A DNA stretch of 64,000 nucleotides from contig CAVVDT010000008.1 in NCBI GenBank assembly GCA_963747005.1, positions 186,001 to 250,000 on the forward strand, given 5' to 3'. The notes below the pieces were generated by a model. The model was not told the DNA's origin and ran no database searches. It saw only the letters and a list, made by a program, of their open reading frames with translations. The number at the start of each line of letters is the position of its first letter. Position 1 is the stretch's first letter. The DNA comes from CAVVDT01 sp963747005 (lineage in GTDB: Bacteria; Pseudomonadota; Alphaproteobacteria; Rhizobiales; Aestuariivirgaceae). The position numbers were made by a program, and so were the translations under genes. Of the stretch, positions 44,541 to 52,937 are shown piece after piece.

Positions 44541-45167
44541 CTACTTCTTCTTGTCCGCCAGTTCGTCCAGCCGGCTCTGCATGGCCAGAAGCTGGTTGCG
44601 CAGGGTATCCAGATCCGCCTGGCTTGCCCCCTCGCGCGCCTTCGATACCTCAGGGGGATTAGCTGACTTGTCCGATTCCGGCTCCCGGCGCGTCGCTTCG
44701 CCGGCCATGGCGAAGGGATTGAAGGTCGCCATGGCGTTCTGGAACATGGCGACATTGCGCTTGGTCAGGCCCTCCAGCATCTGGAACGGCTCGGCGCTGA
44801 AGGTGTCCATGAGCTGTTTGCGCATCTTGTCCTGGTCGCGCATCAAGGACTCGAGCGAAAACTCCAGGAAGCTCGGGACCACCGCCTGCATGCTGTCGCC
44901 GTAGAAGCGGATGAGCTGTCGCAGAAAATTGATCGGCAACAGCGTCGTGCCCTTGCCCTCTTCCTCGAAGATGATCTGGGTCAGCACCGTGCGGGTGATG
45001 TCCTCGCCGGTCTTGGCATCGCAGACGGTGAAATCGACGCCCTCGCGCACCATGTGCGACAGGTCTTCAAGCGTCACATAACTGCTGGTGGCGGTGTTAT
45101 AGAGGCGGCGATTGGCGTATTTCTTGATGACGATGGGCTCGCGGCCCGGTGCATTAGCCTCGTTCAC
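44541..45167 (-). CDS. phaR: Polyhydroxyalkanoate synthesis repressor
   Basis: 208 residues from GTG 45167, with GAGGA 8 bases upstream. The PHB/PHA accumulation regulator DNA-binding domain is IVIKKYANRRLYNTATSSYVTLEDL (residues 12-36 in two pieces), followed by the second conserved domain (ITRTVLTQIIFEEE, LPINFLRQLIRFYG, LMRDQDKMRKQL). A helical C-terminal tail (DLDTLRNQLLAMQSRLDEL) ends in KKK. PhaR represses phasin and pha genes and binds to the polymer granule. It diverges from phaA, the expected target, with 229 bases between the starts. Confidence 0.95.
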   Translation of the reverse strand: MNEANAPGREPIVIKKYANRRLYNTATSSYVTLEDLSHMVREGVDFTVCDAKTGEDITRTVLTQIIFEEEGKGTTLLPINFLRQLIRFYGDSMQAVVPSFLEFSLESLMRDQDKMRKQLMDTFSAEPFQMLEGLTKRNVAMFQNAMATFNPFAMAGEATRREPESDKSANPPEVSKAREGASQADLDTLRNQLLAMQSRLDELADKKK

Positions 45168-45212
45168 GGCCTGTCCTCGCCTGTTCGCGATCTTGTTCCC
45201 TTTTTGTGGGCC

Positions 45213-45237
45213 TTGCAGTGCACAATTGCAAGTGCAA
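45213..45237. promoter_or_regulatory. Putative PhaR operator in the phaR-phaA intergenic region
   Basis: A TGC-rich dyad: TTGCA-N-TGCA, four bases, TGCA-N2-TGCAA, giving four TGCA units (45214, 45219, 45227, 45233). TGC-rich dyads are the type of site bound by PhaR proteins such as that of Paracoccus denitrificans, from memory. More TGC/GCA words follow near 45263-45275 and 45296-45306. The position between phaR and phaA fits autoregulation and phaA control. Confidence 0.5.
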
Positions 45238-45396
45238 AAGCCCGGGCGCCTGCTGCCCTCCCTTGCTGCAATGCGGTATTCCATTAGACTAATTTTGCGT
45301 TGCACAACGATCGCGATGGGGGCATTAATGAGCCACCTTTGGCCGCGTCCGACCCGACGCCGGCCGCAAACGCTATGAAACGGAGGTACTTCAACC

Positions 45397-46584
45397 ATGG
45401 CAGATTCCAGCAATTCCGTCGTCATCGTATCGGCCGCCCGCACCGCGGTCGGCTCGTTTGCCGGGGCCTTCAACACCCTGGCCGCCTCCGAACTCGGCTC
45501 CATCGCCCTCAAGGCGGCCATGGACCGCGCCAAGGTCGAGCCGGCAGATGTGGACGAGGTCATCCTCGGCCAGATCCTCACCGCCGGCGCCGGCCAGAAC
45601 CCCGCCCGCCAGGCCTCCATCAACGCCGGCGTGCCGGTGGAAAGCCCGGCCTGGGCCGTCAACCAGTTGTGCGGTTCGGGCCTCAGGGCAGTGGCGCTCG
45701 GCATGCAGCAGATCCTCAACGGCGATGCCGATATCGTCGCTGCCGGCGGCCAGGAATCCATGAGCCAGGCCCCCTACTGCGCCAAGCTGCGCGACGGCAT
45801 CAAGATGGGCGATTTCAAGATGATCGACACGATGATCAAGGACGGGCTGTGGGATGCCTTCAACGGCTATCACATGGGCAACACCGCGGAAAACATCGCC
45901 AAGCAGTGGCAGATCACCCGTGAGCAGCAGGACGCCTTCGCGGTCGCCTCGCAGAACAAGGCCGAGGCCGCCCAGAAGGCCGGCAGGTTTGCCGACGAGA
46001 TCGTCCCCGTCACCATCAAGACCCGCAAGGGCGACGTCGTCGTCGACCAGGACGAATATATCCGCCATGGCGCGACGCTTGAAGGCATGGCCAAGCTGAA
46101 GCCGGCCTTCGAGAAGGATGGCACGGTGACCGCTGGCAACGCCTCGGGCATCAACGACGGGGCTGCCGCGGTGGTGCTGATGTCGGCCGCCGAGGCCGGG
46201 CGCCGCGGCCTCAAGCCGCTGGCCCGCATCGTCTCCTGGGCCCATGCCGGCGTCGATCCGGCGATCATGGGCACCGGCCCCATTCCCGCCTCGCGCAAGG
46301 CGCTGGAGAAGGCCGGCTGGAAGGTTTCCGACCTCGACCTGGTGGAGGCCAACGAGGCCTTTGCCGCCCAGGCCTGCGCCGTCAACCACGACATGGGCTG
46401 GAACACCGACATCGTGAATGTCAATGGCGGGGCGATCGCCATCGGCCATCCCATCGGTGCATCCGGTGCCCGCGTGCTGGTGACGCTGCTGCACGAGATG
46501 GGCAAGCGCGACGCCAAGAAGGGCCTTGCCACCTTGTGCATCGGCGGCGGCATGGGCATCGCCATGTGCGTCGAGCGCGACTAG
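45397..46584 (+). CDS. phaA: Acetyl-CoA acetyltransferase (beta-ketothiolase)
   Basis: 395 residues. Active-site cysteine Cys92 is in NQLCGSGLRA; His near 351 is in GGAIAIGHPIGASG and the second cysteine near 381 in CIGGGMG. NEAFAAQA and NGGAIAIGHP are standard. It condenses two acetyl-CoA to acetoacetyl-CoA for polyhydroxybutyrate synthesis. The start has GGAGG upstream (ACGGAGGTACTT). phaB follows 135 bases later; the polymerase gene phaC is not in this window. Confidence 0.95.
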   Translation: MADSSNSVVIVSAARTAVGSFAGAFNTLAASELGSIALKAAMDRAKVEPADVDEVILGQILTAGAGQNPARQASINAGVPVESPAWAVNQLCGSGLRAVALGMQQILNGDADIVAAGGQESMSQAPYCAKLRDGIKMGDFKMIDTMIKDGLWDAFNGYHMGNTAENIAKQWQITREQQDAFAVASQNKAEAAQKAGRFADEIVPVTIKTRKGDVVVDQDEYIRHGATLEGMAKLKPAFEKDGTVTAGNASGINDGAAAVVLMSAAEAGRRGLKPLARIVSWAHAGVDPAIMGTGPIPASRKALEKAGWKVSDLDLVEANEAFAAQACAVNHDMGWNTDIVNVNGGAIAIGHPIGASGARVLVTLLHEMGKRDAKKGLATLCIGGGMGIAMCVERD

Positions 46585-46665
46585 ATCTCTTGATCTGACG
46601 CATTTTCGAACCGCAAAGTTCCGCGTAAGCTGATAAAGGATACGCCAAGGCCGGATAACGGTCGG

Positions 46666-46705
46666 GCCGGAGGGGCGCTTCGCGTCGCTTCCGGCTGAAT
46701 TTTTG
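46666..46705 (+). terminator. Hairpin with T-run between phaA and phaB (possible terminator or attenuator)
   Basis: GCCGGAG at 46666-46672 pairs with TTCCGGC at 46689-46695 (one G-U), with GGCGC...GCGTC inside, then TGAATTTTT. It lies 15 bases before the phaB Shine-Dalgarno. The stem is imperfect, so partial termination between phaA and phaB is as likely as full. Confidence 0.5.
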
Positions 46706-46719
46706 GGAGGAGTTTGCAA

Positions 46720-47445
46720 ATGACACGCATCGCCGTCGTCACGGGAGGCTCGCGCGGCATCGGCGCGGCGATTTCCGTGGCGCTGAAGAATGCCGGCTAC
46801 AAGGTGGTGGCCAACTACCATGGCAACGACGAGGCGGCGACCCGCTTCAAGGCCGACACCGGAATCGAAGTGAGGAAATGGGACGTCAGCGACCATGACG
46901 CCTGCGCCCGCAACCTCGCAAGCATCGCCAACGAGGTCGGGCCCGTCGACATCCTCGTCAACAATGCCGGCATCACCCGCGACGGCATGTTCCACAAGAT
47001 GACCCACGAGCAGTGGTCAGAGGTGATCAACACCAACCTCAATTCGCTCTTCAACATGACGCGCCCCGTGTGGGAAGGCATGCGCGAGCGGGGTTTCGGG
47101 CGGGTCATCTGCATCTCCTCGATCAACGGCCAGAAGGGCCAGGCCGGCCAGGTCAACTACTCCGCCTCCAAGGCGGGCGACCTCGGCTTCGTCAAGGCGC
47201 TGGCGCAGGAGGGGGCCTCCAAGGGCATCACCGTCAATGCCATCTGCCCGGGCTATATCGGCACCGAGATGGTGCGGGCGATCCCCCAGGAGGTGCTCGA
47301 CAAGCGCATCCTACCGTTCGTCCCGGTGGGGCGTCTCGGCGAACCGGAAGAGATCGCGCGCTGCGTGGTGTTCCTCGCCTCCGACGATGCCGGCTTCATC
47401 ACCGGCTCGACGATCAGCGCCAATGGCGGCCAGAACATGGTGTAG
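46720..47445 (+). CDS. phaB: Acetoacetyl-CoA reductase
   Basis: 241 residues from ATG 46720 with GGGAGGAG 8 bases upstream. Short-chain dehydrogenase: Rossmann motif TGGSRGIGAAI, NNAG, Ser in CISSINGQKGQAGQVNYSASK with the YSASK catalytic Tyr-Lys, and CPGYIGTEMV. It reduces acetoacetyl-CoA to (R)-3-hydroxybutyryl-CoA with NADPH. QKGQAGQVNYSASKAG is nearly identical to known PhaB enzymes and separates it from FabG. Follows phaA. Confidence 0.95.
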   Translation: MTRIAVVTGGSRGIGAAISVALKNAGYKVVANYHGNDEAATRFKADTGIEVRKWDVSDHDACARNLASIANEVGPVDILVNNAGITRDGMFHKMTHEQWSEVINTNLNSLFNMTRPVWEGMRERGFGRVICISSINGQKGQAGQVNYSASKAGDLGFVKALAQEGASKGITVNAICPGYIGTEMVRAIPQEVLDKRILPFVPVGRLGEPEEIARCVVFLASDDAGFITGSTISANGGQNMV

Positions 47446-47525
47446 CGAGCGCCCGCCGGCGCTTGCGTTCAGGCACGGCTTCTCGCCTCCGCTGGCGTTT
47501 TGGCCGCGAAGGGTCCCGGGGGGTT

Positions 47526-47587
47526 GGGGAAAGCGCCAGTCGAGCGCTTGACTGTTGTAGAGGGTGCGCTTTGCCGGCGCTTTCCCC
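47526..47587. repeat. Perfect 12-bp inverted repeat downstream of phaB
   Basis: GGGGAAAGCGCC (47526-47537) and GGCGCTTTCCCC (47576-47587) are exact complements around 38 bases, which themselves contain the near-palindrome AGTCGAGCGCTTGACT. The whole can form a long hairpin or cruciform 80 bases after the phaB stop. No T-run follows on either strand. Confidence 0.75.
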
Positions 47588-47649
47588 GTGGCCTTGTGGA
47601 CGGGCGGCTGGAGTCTTTAACACATGAATTGCTCGCCTGACGGGCATGC

Positions 47650-47861
47650 CGGATAACGGCTATTGCAGGCCGGCCGGCACCAGTTCACCGTCAGGGTCAC
47701 TGCCCTTCACGCGCGTCCGGACCGTAGTATCCGGACCCCTGAGCCAGGACACACCCGCACCCCGGTTCAGCGTTGTCCGTCACAACGCGGAACGGAGAGC
47801 CACACTTGCCTCCCCGTGACCGGACGGCTCGCGAGCCACGCCCCGGGAGTGGGAGACAGGT
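47650..47861 (-). ncRNA. Candidate structured non-coding RNA
   Basis: A strong promoter (47868-47896) would start a minus-strand transcript near 47861. The following ~200 bases hold no good coding frame on either strand but three stems: CTCCC..GGGGAG around GGCTCGCGAGCC (47810-47849), an 11-bp stem with one mismatch around GCGTTGT/ACAACGC (47765-47793), and a perfect 7-bp stem GTCCGGA/TCCGGAC (47715-47736). I compared it from memory with 6S, tmRNA, RNase P, SRP and common riboswitch cores and could not assign it. No clear terminator is visible, so the 3' end is arbitrary; transcription could continue to the inverted repeat at 47526-47587. Confidence 0.45.
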
Positions 47862-47867
47862 GGAACG

Positions 47868-47896
47868 AACATAGAACAATTTAGTCCGCTTGTCAA
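47868..47896 (-). promoter_or_regulatory. Near-consensus sigma-70 promoter on the minus strand
   Basis: TTGACA (47896-47891) and TATGTT (47873-47868) are 17 bases apart on the minus strand: a perfect -35 box and a 4-of-6 -10 box. No protein gene follows on that strand for over 2 kb, which is why a non-coding transcript is proposed. Confidence 0.65.
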
Positions 47897-47933
47897 GACT
47901 TGATTGCCATATTCTGCAATTTATTCCCCATTC

Positions 47934-48094
47934 CTCTCCACCGTCATGCCGGTACTTGATACCGGCATCCATGCCGCTGGCCTCGCGGCTGGCTGAGACC
48001 CAGGCGGAATAGACCCCGTGGTCAAGCCACGGGGTGACGGGGGGCGAGGGTGAAGTGCATGGCCCCTGGGTCGTCGGGTCAGGCTCGACGATGA
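47934..48094. repeat. REP-like intergenic repeat, copy 1
   Basis: About 160 bases, repeated 210 bases further on without indels over most of the length. It carries two hairpins: ATGCCGGTA-CTTGA-TACCGGCAT and CCCCGTGG-TCAAG-CCACGGGG. The flanking words CCGTCATGCC and GGCATCCATGCC are typical of dispersed alphaproteobacterial intergenic repeats, from memory. Confidence 0.85.
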
Positions 48095-48143
48095 CACTTG
48101 GGGCGAGAGCGGAAGAAAAGCGCGATGCTTTCGTTCATTGCCT

Positions 48144-48304
48144 CTCTCCACCGTCATGCCGGTACTCGATGCCGGCATCCATGCCGCTGGCGTCGCGGCT
48201 GGGTGAGGCCCTGGCGGAATGGACCCTGTGGTCAAGCCACGGGGTGACGGGGGGCGAAGGTGGAGTGTGTGGCTCAAGGGCCGTCGGGTCAGGCCGACAA
48301 AGAC
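48144..48304. repeat. REP-like intergenic repeat, copy 2
   Basis: Same unit as 47934-48094 (CTCTCCACCGTCATGCC start, GTCGGGTCAGG near the end). The first stem is changed to ATGCCGGTA-CTCGA-TGCCGGCAT and the second to CCCTGTGG-TCAAG-CCACGGGG: single changes that keep most of the pairing. The last bases lie about 110 bases before the amidohydrolase start. Confidence 0.85.
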
Positions 48305-48411
48305 AACGGCGCGCGCGGTGACGGCGGTGGCAGCGACATGGGAGCGCTTTTCGGCGGACGGGCAAAGATGCAATGATGGGTGAAGAGTAAACAGACAGAG
48401 CGGAGGGCGCC

Positions 48412-49611
48412 ATGCACAAGAAGCCGCACAAGCTGGTGGTCAGGAACATCGGCCTGATGTTGTCGGGGGCGCTTGAAGAGCCCGTCATCGAAGCCGACGC
48501 CGTAGTGGCGGTGGGCGGACGCATCGCCGGCTTCGGCCGCCTCAAGGACCTCGATGCCGATGATGCCGACGTGGTGGTCGACGCCAACGGTGTCACCCTG
48601 GCGCCCGGCCTCATCGACAGCCATGTGCATCCGGTCGCCGGCGACTGGACGCCGCGCCAGAGCCAGCTCAACTGGATCGAATCCTGCCTCCATGGCGGGG
48701 TCACCACCATGGTTTCGGCCGGCGAGGTACACATGCCCGGGCGGCCGCGCGACATCGTCGGCCTCAAGGCCATGGCGGTCGCCGCCCAGCGCATGTTCGA
48801 CAATTTCCGCCCCTCCGGCGTCAAGGTGCTGGCCGGCGCCCCGGTCATCGAGGAGGGCATGGTGGAAGACGACTTCAGGCACATGGCCGAGGCCGGCGTA
48901 AAGCTGCTGGGCGAGGTGGGGCTCGGCTCGGTGAAGGCCGGTGACACCGCCCGCGACATGGTGGCCTGGGCGCGCAAATACGGCATCCAGTCGACCATCC
49001 ACACCGGCGGCCCGTCCATTCCCGGCTCCGGCCTCATCGACAAGGACGTGGTGCTGGAGGCCGACGCCGACATCATCGGCCATATCAACGGCGGCCACAC
49101 CGCGCTGCCCGACGATCAGATCCTGTGCCTGTGCGCCGAGTGCCAGCGCGGCATCGAACTGGTGCACAACGGCAATGAGCGCGCCGCCCTGGTGGCGCTC
49201 AGGGCCGCCCGGGAACTCAAGCAGTTGCCGCGCGTCATCCTCGGCACCGACGCCCCCGCCGGATCGGGCGTGCAGCCGCTCGGCATCCTGCGCATGATCG
49301 CCATGCTGTCGAGCCTGGCCGAGGTGCCGGCGGCGACCGCTTTCTGCTTTGCCACCGGCAATACTGCCCGCCTGCGCGATCTCGACTGCGGGTTGATCGA
49401 GGCCGGCCGCAGTGCCGATTTCGTGCTCATCGACCAGGCCCAGCATGCACCGGGCAAAAACATCCTTGAAAGCATCGAGCAGGGCAACCTGCCCGGGGTG
49501 GGCATGACCATCATCGACGGGATCGTCAGGACCGGCCGCAGCCGCAACACCCCGCCCGCCACCCGCCTGCCGGAAATCGTCGGCGCAGGCGCGCTCGGCG
49601 GCGGCCACTGA
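48412..49611 (+). CDS. Enamidase-like metal-dependent amidohydrolase
   Basis: 399 residues. The metal-binding HxH is His71/His73 in GLIDSHVHPVAGDW, followed by IESCLHGGVTTMVSAGEVH, a GEVGLGS segment, histidines in IHTGG and GHINGGH, and the catalytic aspartate in LGTDAPAGSG. This order and wording strongly resemble the Eubacterium barkeri enamidase (6-oxotetrahydronicotinate hydrolase of nicotinate fermentation), including PGRPRD and the C-terminal RSRNTPPATR. The closeness is recalled, not aligned. No other nicotinate genes are here. A solute transporter follows after 159 bases, so it probably hydrolyses an imported cyclic amide or related compound. Confidence 0.85.
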   Translation: MHKKPHKLVVRNIGLMLSGALEEPVIEADAVVAVGGRIAGFGRLKDLDADDADVVVDANGVTLAPGLIDSHVHPVAGDWTPRQSQLNWIESCLHGGVTTMVSAGEVHMPGRPRDIVGLKAMAVAAQRMFDNFRPSGVKVLAGAPVIEEGMVEDDFRHMAEAGVKLLGEVGLGSVKAGDTARDMVAWARKYGIQSTIHTGGPSIPGSGLIDKDVVLEADADIIGHINGGHTALPDDQILCLCAECQRGIELVHNGNERAALVALRAARELKQLPRVILGTDAPAGSGVQPLGILRMIAMLSSLAEVPAATAFCFATGNTARLRDLDCGLIEAGRSADFVLIDQAQHAPGKNILESIEQGNLPGVGMTIIDGIVRTGRSRNTPPATRLPEIVGAGALGGGH

Positions 49612-49770
49612 GGGTCGCACCCGCCGCGCGCTGCCGCAAAGATTGCCGTGGCGCCAGCCCCGGCGATTGGCCATAATGGGCAAAGGGGCAGGGAGCTCCG
49701 GCAAACACGGCCCGGTGCATGAACTGACGGGCGATGACGGCCCCGGCAGACGCGGGCGAGGGAGGATGGA

Positions 49771-50925
49771 ATGCGCAATTTTCTGGTTTCGGCGGCGGCG
49801 CTTGCGGCTGTCGCAGGGTTGATGAGTGTCACCGCCTCGGCCGACATGATGACCAAGGTCGGCGCCGGCGAGGGCGAGGTGGATATCGTCGCCTGGCCCG
49901 GCTACATCGAGCGCGGCGAAACCGACAAGGGCTATGACTGGGTGACCGGCTTCGAAAAGGCGACCGGTTGCAAGGTCAAGGTGAAGACCGCCGCCACCTC
50001 CGATGAGATGGTGACGCTGATGAACCAGGGCGGCTTCGACCTGGTGACGGCATCGGGCGATGCCTCGCTCCGGCTGGTGGCCGGCAAGAAGGTGCAGCCG
50101 GTCAATGTCGACCTGATCCCCAACTGGAAGAACGTCGATCCGCGCCTCCAGAACGCCCCCTGGCATACGGTGGACGGCGTCCATTACGGCACCCCCTACC
50201 AGTGGGGCCCCAATGTGCTCGCCTACAACACCAAGGTGTTCAAGCAAGCGCCGAAAAGCTGGTCGGTGGTGTTCGAGGAGCAGACGCTGCCCGACGGCAA
50301 GACCAACAAGGGTCGCGTGCAGGCCTATTACGGACCGATCTACGTGGCCGATGCGGCGCTCTACCTGATGCACAAGAAGCCCGAGCTCGGCATCAAGAAC
50401 CCCTATGAGCTCAACAAGGAGCAATACGCCGCCGTGGTCGACCTCCTGAAGGGCCAGCGCAAGCTGGTCGGGCGCTACTGGGGCGATGCCATGGTGCAGG
50501 TCGACGACTTCAAGAACGAGGGCGTCGTGGCGTCATCGTCGTGGCCCTATCAGGTGAACCTGCTGGAAGGCGACAAGCAGCCGATTTCATCCACGGTGCC
50601 CGAGGAGGGCGCAACCGGGTGGGCCGACACCACCATGATGCATGCTGAAGCCGCCCACCCCAACTGCGCCTACATGTGGATGGACCATTCGCTCGATCAA
50701 AAGGTGCAGGGCGATGTCGCCGCCTGGTTCGGCTCGGTGCCCGCCGTCCCCGCCGCCTGCAAGGGAAATGCCCTGCTCGGCGACAAGGGCTGCGAGGCCA
50801 ACGGCTATGACCTGTTCGACAAGATCTGGTTCTGGCGCACTCCGACGGCCAGTTGCGAGCAGGCAGGCAACTGCGTGCCCTATTCGCAATGGGCCAAGGA
50901 CTATATCGCCATCCTCGGCCAGTAG
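49771..50925 (+). CDS. ABC transporter substrate-binding protein (polyamine/PotD class)
   Basis: 384 residues with a Sec signal (FLVSAAALAAVAGLMSVTASA). The mature N-terminus has EVDIVAWPGYIERG, followed by FDLVTASGDASLRLVAGKKVQPVN and YQWGPNVLAYN, typical of family 1 solute-binding proteins that bind spermidine, putrescine or related cations. Extra cysteines (CKGN, GDKGCEAN, ASCEQAGNCVP) near the C-terminus could form disulfides. ATG 49771 has GGAGG 6 bases upstream. It heads a four-gene transporter operon. Confidence 0.9.
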   Translation: MRNFLVSAAALAAVAGLMSVTASADMMTKVGAGEGEVDIVAWPGYIERGETDKGYDWVTGFEKATGCKVKVKTAATSDEMVTLMNQGGFDLVTASGDASLRLVAGKKVQPVNVDLIPNWKNVDPRLQNAPWHTVDGVHYGTPYQWGPNVLAYNTKVFKQAPKSWSVVFEEQTLPDGKTNKGRVQAYYGPIYVADAALYLMHKKPELGIKNPYELNKEQYAAVVDLLKGQRKLVGRYWGDAMVQVDDFKNEGVVASSSWPYQVNLLEGDKQPISSTVPEEGATGWADTTMMHAEAAHPNCAYMWMDHSLDQKVQGDVAAWFGSVPAVPAACKGNALLGDKGCEANGYDLFDKIWFWRTPTASCEQAGNCVPYSQWAKDYIAILGQ

Positions 50926-50982
50926 CCCGACTTGCCGCTCAAAGCCCCGGCCGCAAGTGGCCGGGGCCGCACCCCGCCCATC

Positions 50983-51999
50983 ATGACCGCAGCCGTCAGC
51001 TTCCAGCACGTCTCGCGCCATTTCGGCAGCGTGCGGGCGGTCGACGATGTCTCCATCGACATCGAGGCCGGCGAGTTCTTCGCCATGCTGGGGCCTTCCG
51101 GCTCGGGCAAGACCACCTGCCTGCGGCTGATCGCCGGCTTCGAGCAGCCGACCTCCGGCCATATCGAGATCTTCGGTGAGACCGCCGAGGGCCTGCCGCC
51201 CTACAAGCGCAACGTCAACACCGTCTTTCAGGACTATGCGCTTTTCCCCCACATGAGCGTCGGCGAGAACGTCGCCTATGGCCTGATGATCAAGGGGATG
51301 GCGCGCGCCGAACGCCGCAGGAAGGCCGACGAGGCGCTCGCCATGGTGAAGCTCGACGGCTTTGGTGCAAGGAAGCCCGGCCAGCTATCCGGCGGCCAGC
51401 GCCAGCGCGTGGCGCTCGCCCGCGCCCTCATCAACCAGCCCAAGGTGCTGTTGCTGGACGAACCGCTGGGTGCGCTCGATCTGAAACTCAGGGAACAGAT
51501 GCAGGAGGAACTGAAGGCCCTGCAGAAGTCCTTGCGCATCACCTTCGTCTTCGTCACCCACGACCAGGGCGAGGCGCTTTCGATGGCCGACCGGGTGGCG
51601 ATCTTCAACGAAGGGCGCATCGTGCAGGTGGGGACGCCGGCCGATGTCTACGAGCGCCCGCGCTCGCGTTTCGTCGCCGACTTCGTGGGCTCCTCCAACG
51701 TGCTGAGCCCGCAGTTCTCCAAGGCCCATGGCGGACCCGCCGCGTGGATCAGCCTGCGGCCGGAAAAGGTCGCCGTCCTCAAGCCCGGCGCCGGCGTGGC
51801 GGATGGCCATGGCAGCGCCGATGCGGTGGTGACCGCCATCCATTACCAGGGCGCCCTCACCCGCATCGTCGCCTCGGCCGGCGACACCCGCCTCACCGCC
51901 ACCCTGGCCGCCGAACAGGCCGCCGGGCTCGGCACCGGCGATCACGTGCGCCTGGCATGGCCGCTCGATGCGCTGGTGGCCATGGAGGCGGACAGATGA
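50983..51999 (+). CDS. ABC transporter ATP-binding protein (PotA class)
   Basis: 338 residues from ATG 50983 (MTAAVSFQHVSRHFG); a longer frame starts at TTG 50932 but the extra residues are not family-like. Walker A GPSGSGKTT, signature LSGGQRQRVALARAL, Walker B VLLLDEPLGALD and the H-loop FVTHDQGEA are intact. A TOBE-like C-terminal domain follows (about 245-335). It energises the permeases downstream. Its stop overlaps the first permease by 4 bases (ATGA). Confidence 0.94.
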   Translation: MTAAVSFQHVSRHFGSVRAVDDVSIDIEAGEFFAMLGPSGSGKTTCLRLIAGFEQPTSGHIEIFGETAEGLPPYKRNVNTVFQDYALFPHMSVGENVAYGLMIKGMARAERRRKADEALAMVKLDGFGARKPGQLSGGQRQRVALARALINQPKVLLLDEPLGALDLKLREQMQEELKALQKSLRITFVFVTHDQGEALSMADRVAIFNEGRIVQVGTPADVYERPRSRFVADFVGSSNVLSPQFSKAHGGPAAWISLRPEKVAVLKPGAGVADGHGSADAVVTAIHYQGALTRIVASAGDTRLTATLAAEQAAGLGTGDHVRLAWPLDALVAMEADR

Positions 52000-52937
52000 C
52001 GGCGGCGGCGACGATGCCGGCCTCGGGTGGTCGCCTCACCGCCCTTTCGGATTTCTTCTTCCGCCGACCGGGGGCGCTGACCGCCCTCTTGCTGCTGCCG
52101 CCGCTCATGTGGATCGGCATTGTCTATGTCGGCTCGCTGCTGGCGCTGCTGTTGCAGAGCTTTTATTCGCTCGATGATTTTTCCGGCCTCGTCGTCCACA
52201 AGTTCACGCTCTCGACCTATGCGCAACTGGGCGAGCCGGCCAACATCGACATCATCGTGCGCACCGTCACCATGGCGGCCTGCGTCACCGTTACCGGCGC
52301 CGTCATCGCCTTTCCCATCGCCTATTACGCCGCCCGCCACGCCAGGGGAGCATCAAAGGCACTGTTCTATCTGGCAGTGATGATGCCGCTGTGGTCGAGC
52401 TATCTGGTCAAGGTCTATGCCTGGAAGCTGATCCTCGCCAAGGAAGGCATCATCACCTGGCTGGCGGGCGCGACCCACACCACCTGGCTGCTCAATGCCG
52501 TCTTGAATCTTCCCACCGTCGGCGGGCCGTCGCTGTCGTTCAGCTTCACCGGCACCTTCATCGTCTTCGTCTATATCTGGCTGCCCTACATGATCCTGCC
52601 GACCCAGGCGGCGCTGGAAAGGGTGCCCAAGAGCTATATCGAGGCCTCGGCCGACCTCGGCGCCCATCCCCGCCAGACCTTCTGGACCGTCATCCTGCCG
52701 CTCGCCCTGCCCGGCATCGTCGCGGGCTCGATCTTCACCTTCTCGCTGACGCTGGGCGACTACATCATCCCGCAGATCATCGGCAATTCGCGCTTCTTCA
52801 TCGGCCAGGCCGTCTATACCCTGCAAGGCACCGCCGGCAACATTCCCCTCGCCGCCGCCTTCACCGTGGTGCCCATGGTGATCATGGGCCTCTACCTCAC
52901 GGCCGCCAAGCGTCTGGGGGCCTTCGATGCGCTCTAG
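51996..52937 (+). CDS. ABC transporter permease (PotB class)
   Basis: 313 residues from ATG 51996, coupled to the ATPase stop. Six membrane helices; the EAA loop is EASADLGAHPRQTFWTVILPLALPGI (given here in two parts: EASADLGAHPR, then QTFWTVILPLALPGI). GDYIIPQIIG is typical of PotB. It overlaps the second permease by 11 bases. Confidence 0.93.
   Translation: MTAAATMPASGGRLTALSDFFFRRPGALTALLLLPPLMWIGIVYVGSLLALLLQSFYSLDDFSGLVVHKFTLSTYAQLGEPANIDIIVRTVTMAACVTVTGAVIAFPIAYYAARHARGASKALFYLAVMMPLWSSYLVKVYAWKLILAKEGIITWLAGATHTTWLLNAVLNLPTVGGPSLSFSFTGTFIVFVYIWLPYMILPTQAALERVPKSYIEASADLGAHPRQTFWTVILPLALPGIVAGSIFTFSLTLGDYIIPQIIGNSRFFIGQAVYTLQGTAGNIPLAAAFTVVPMVIMGLYLTAAKRLGAFDAL

Noticed and set aside
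47640..47870. 6S RNA or cobalamin riboswitch
   Set aside because: ATGTTCG on the minus strand recalled the start of 6S RNA, but it is the -10 box region of the promoter and the stems do not form a 6S bubble. The cobalamin core words are not present.
47934..48304. CRISPR array
   Set aside because: Only two long copies with internal stems and no regular short repeats or spacers; no cas genes in the window.
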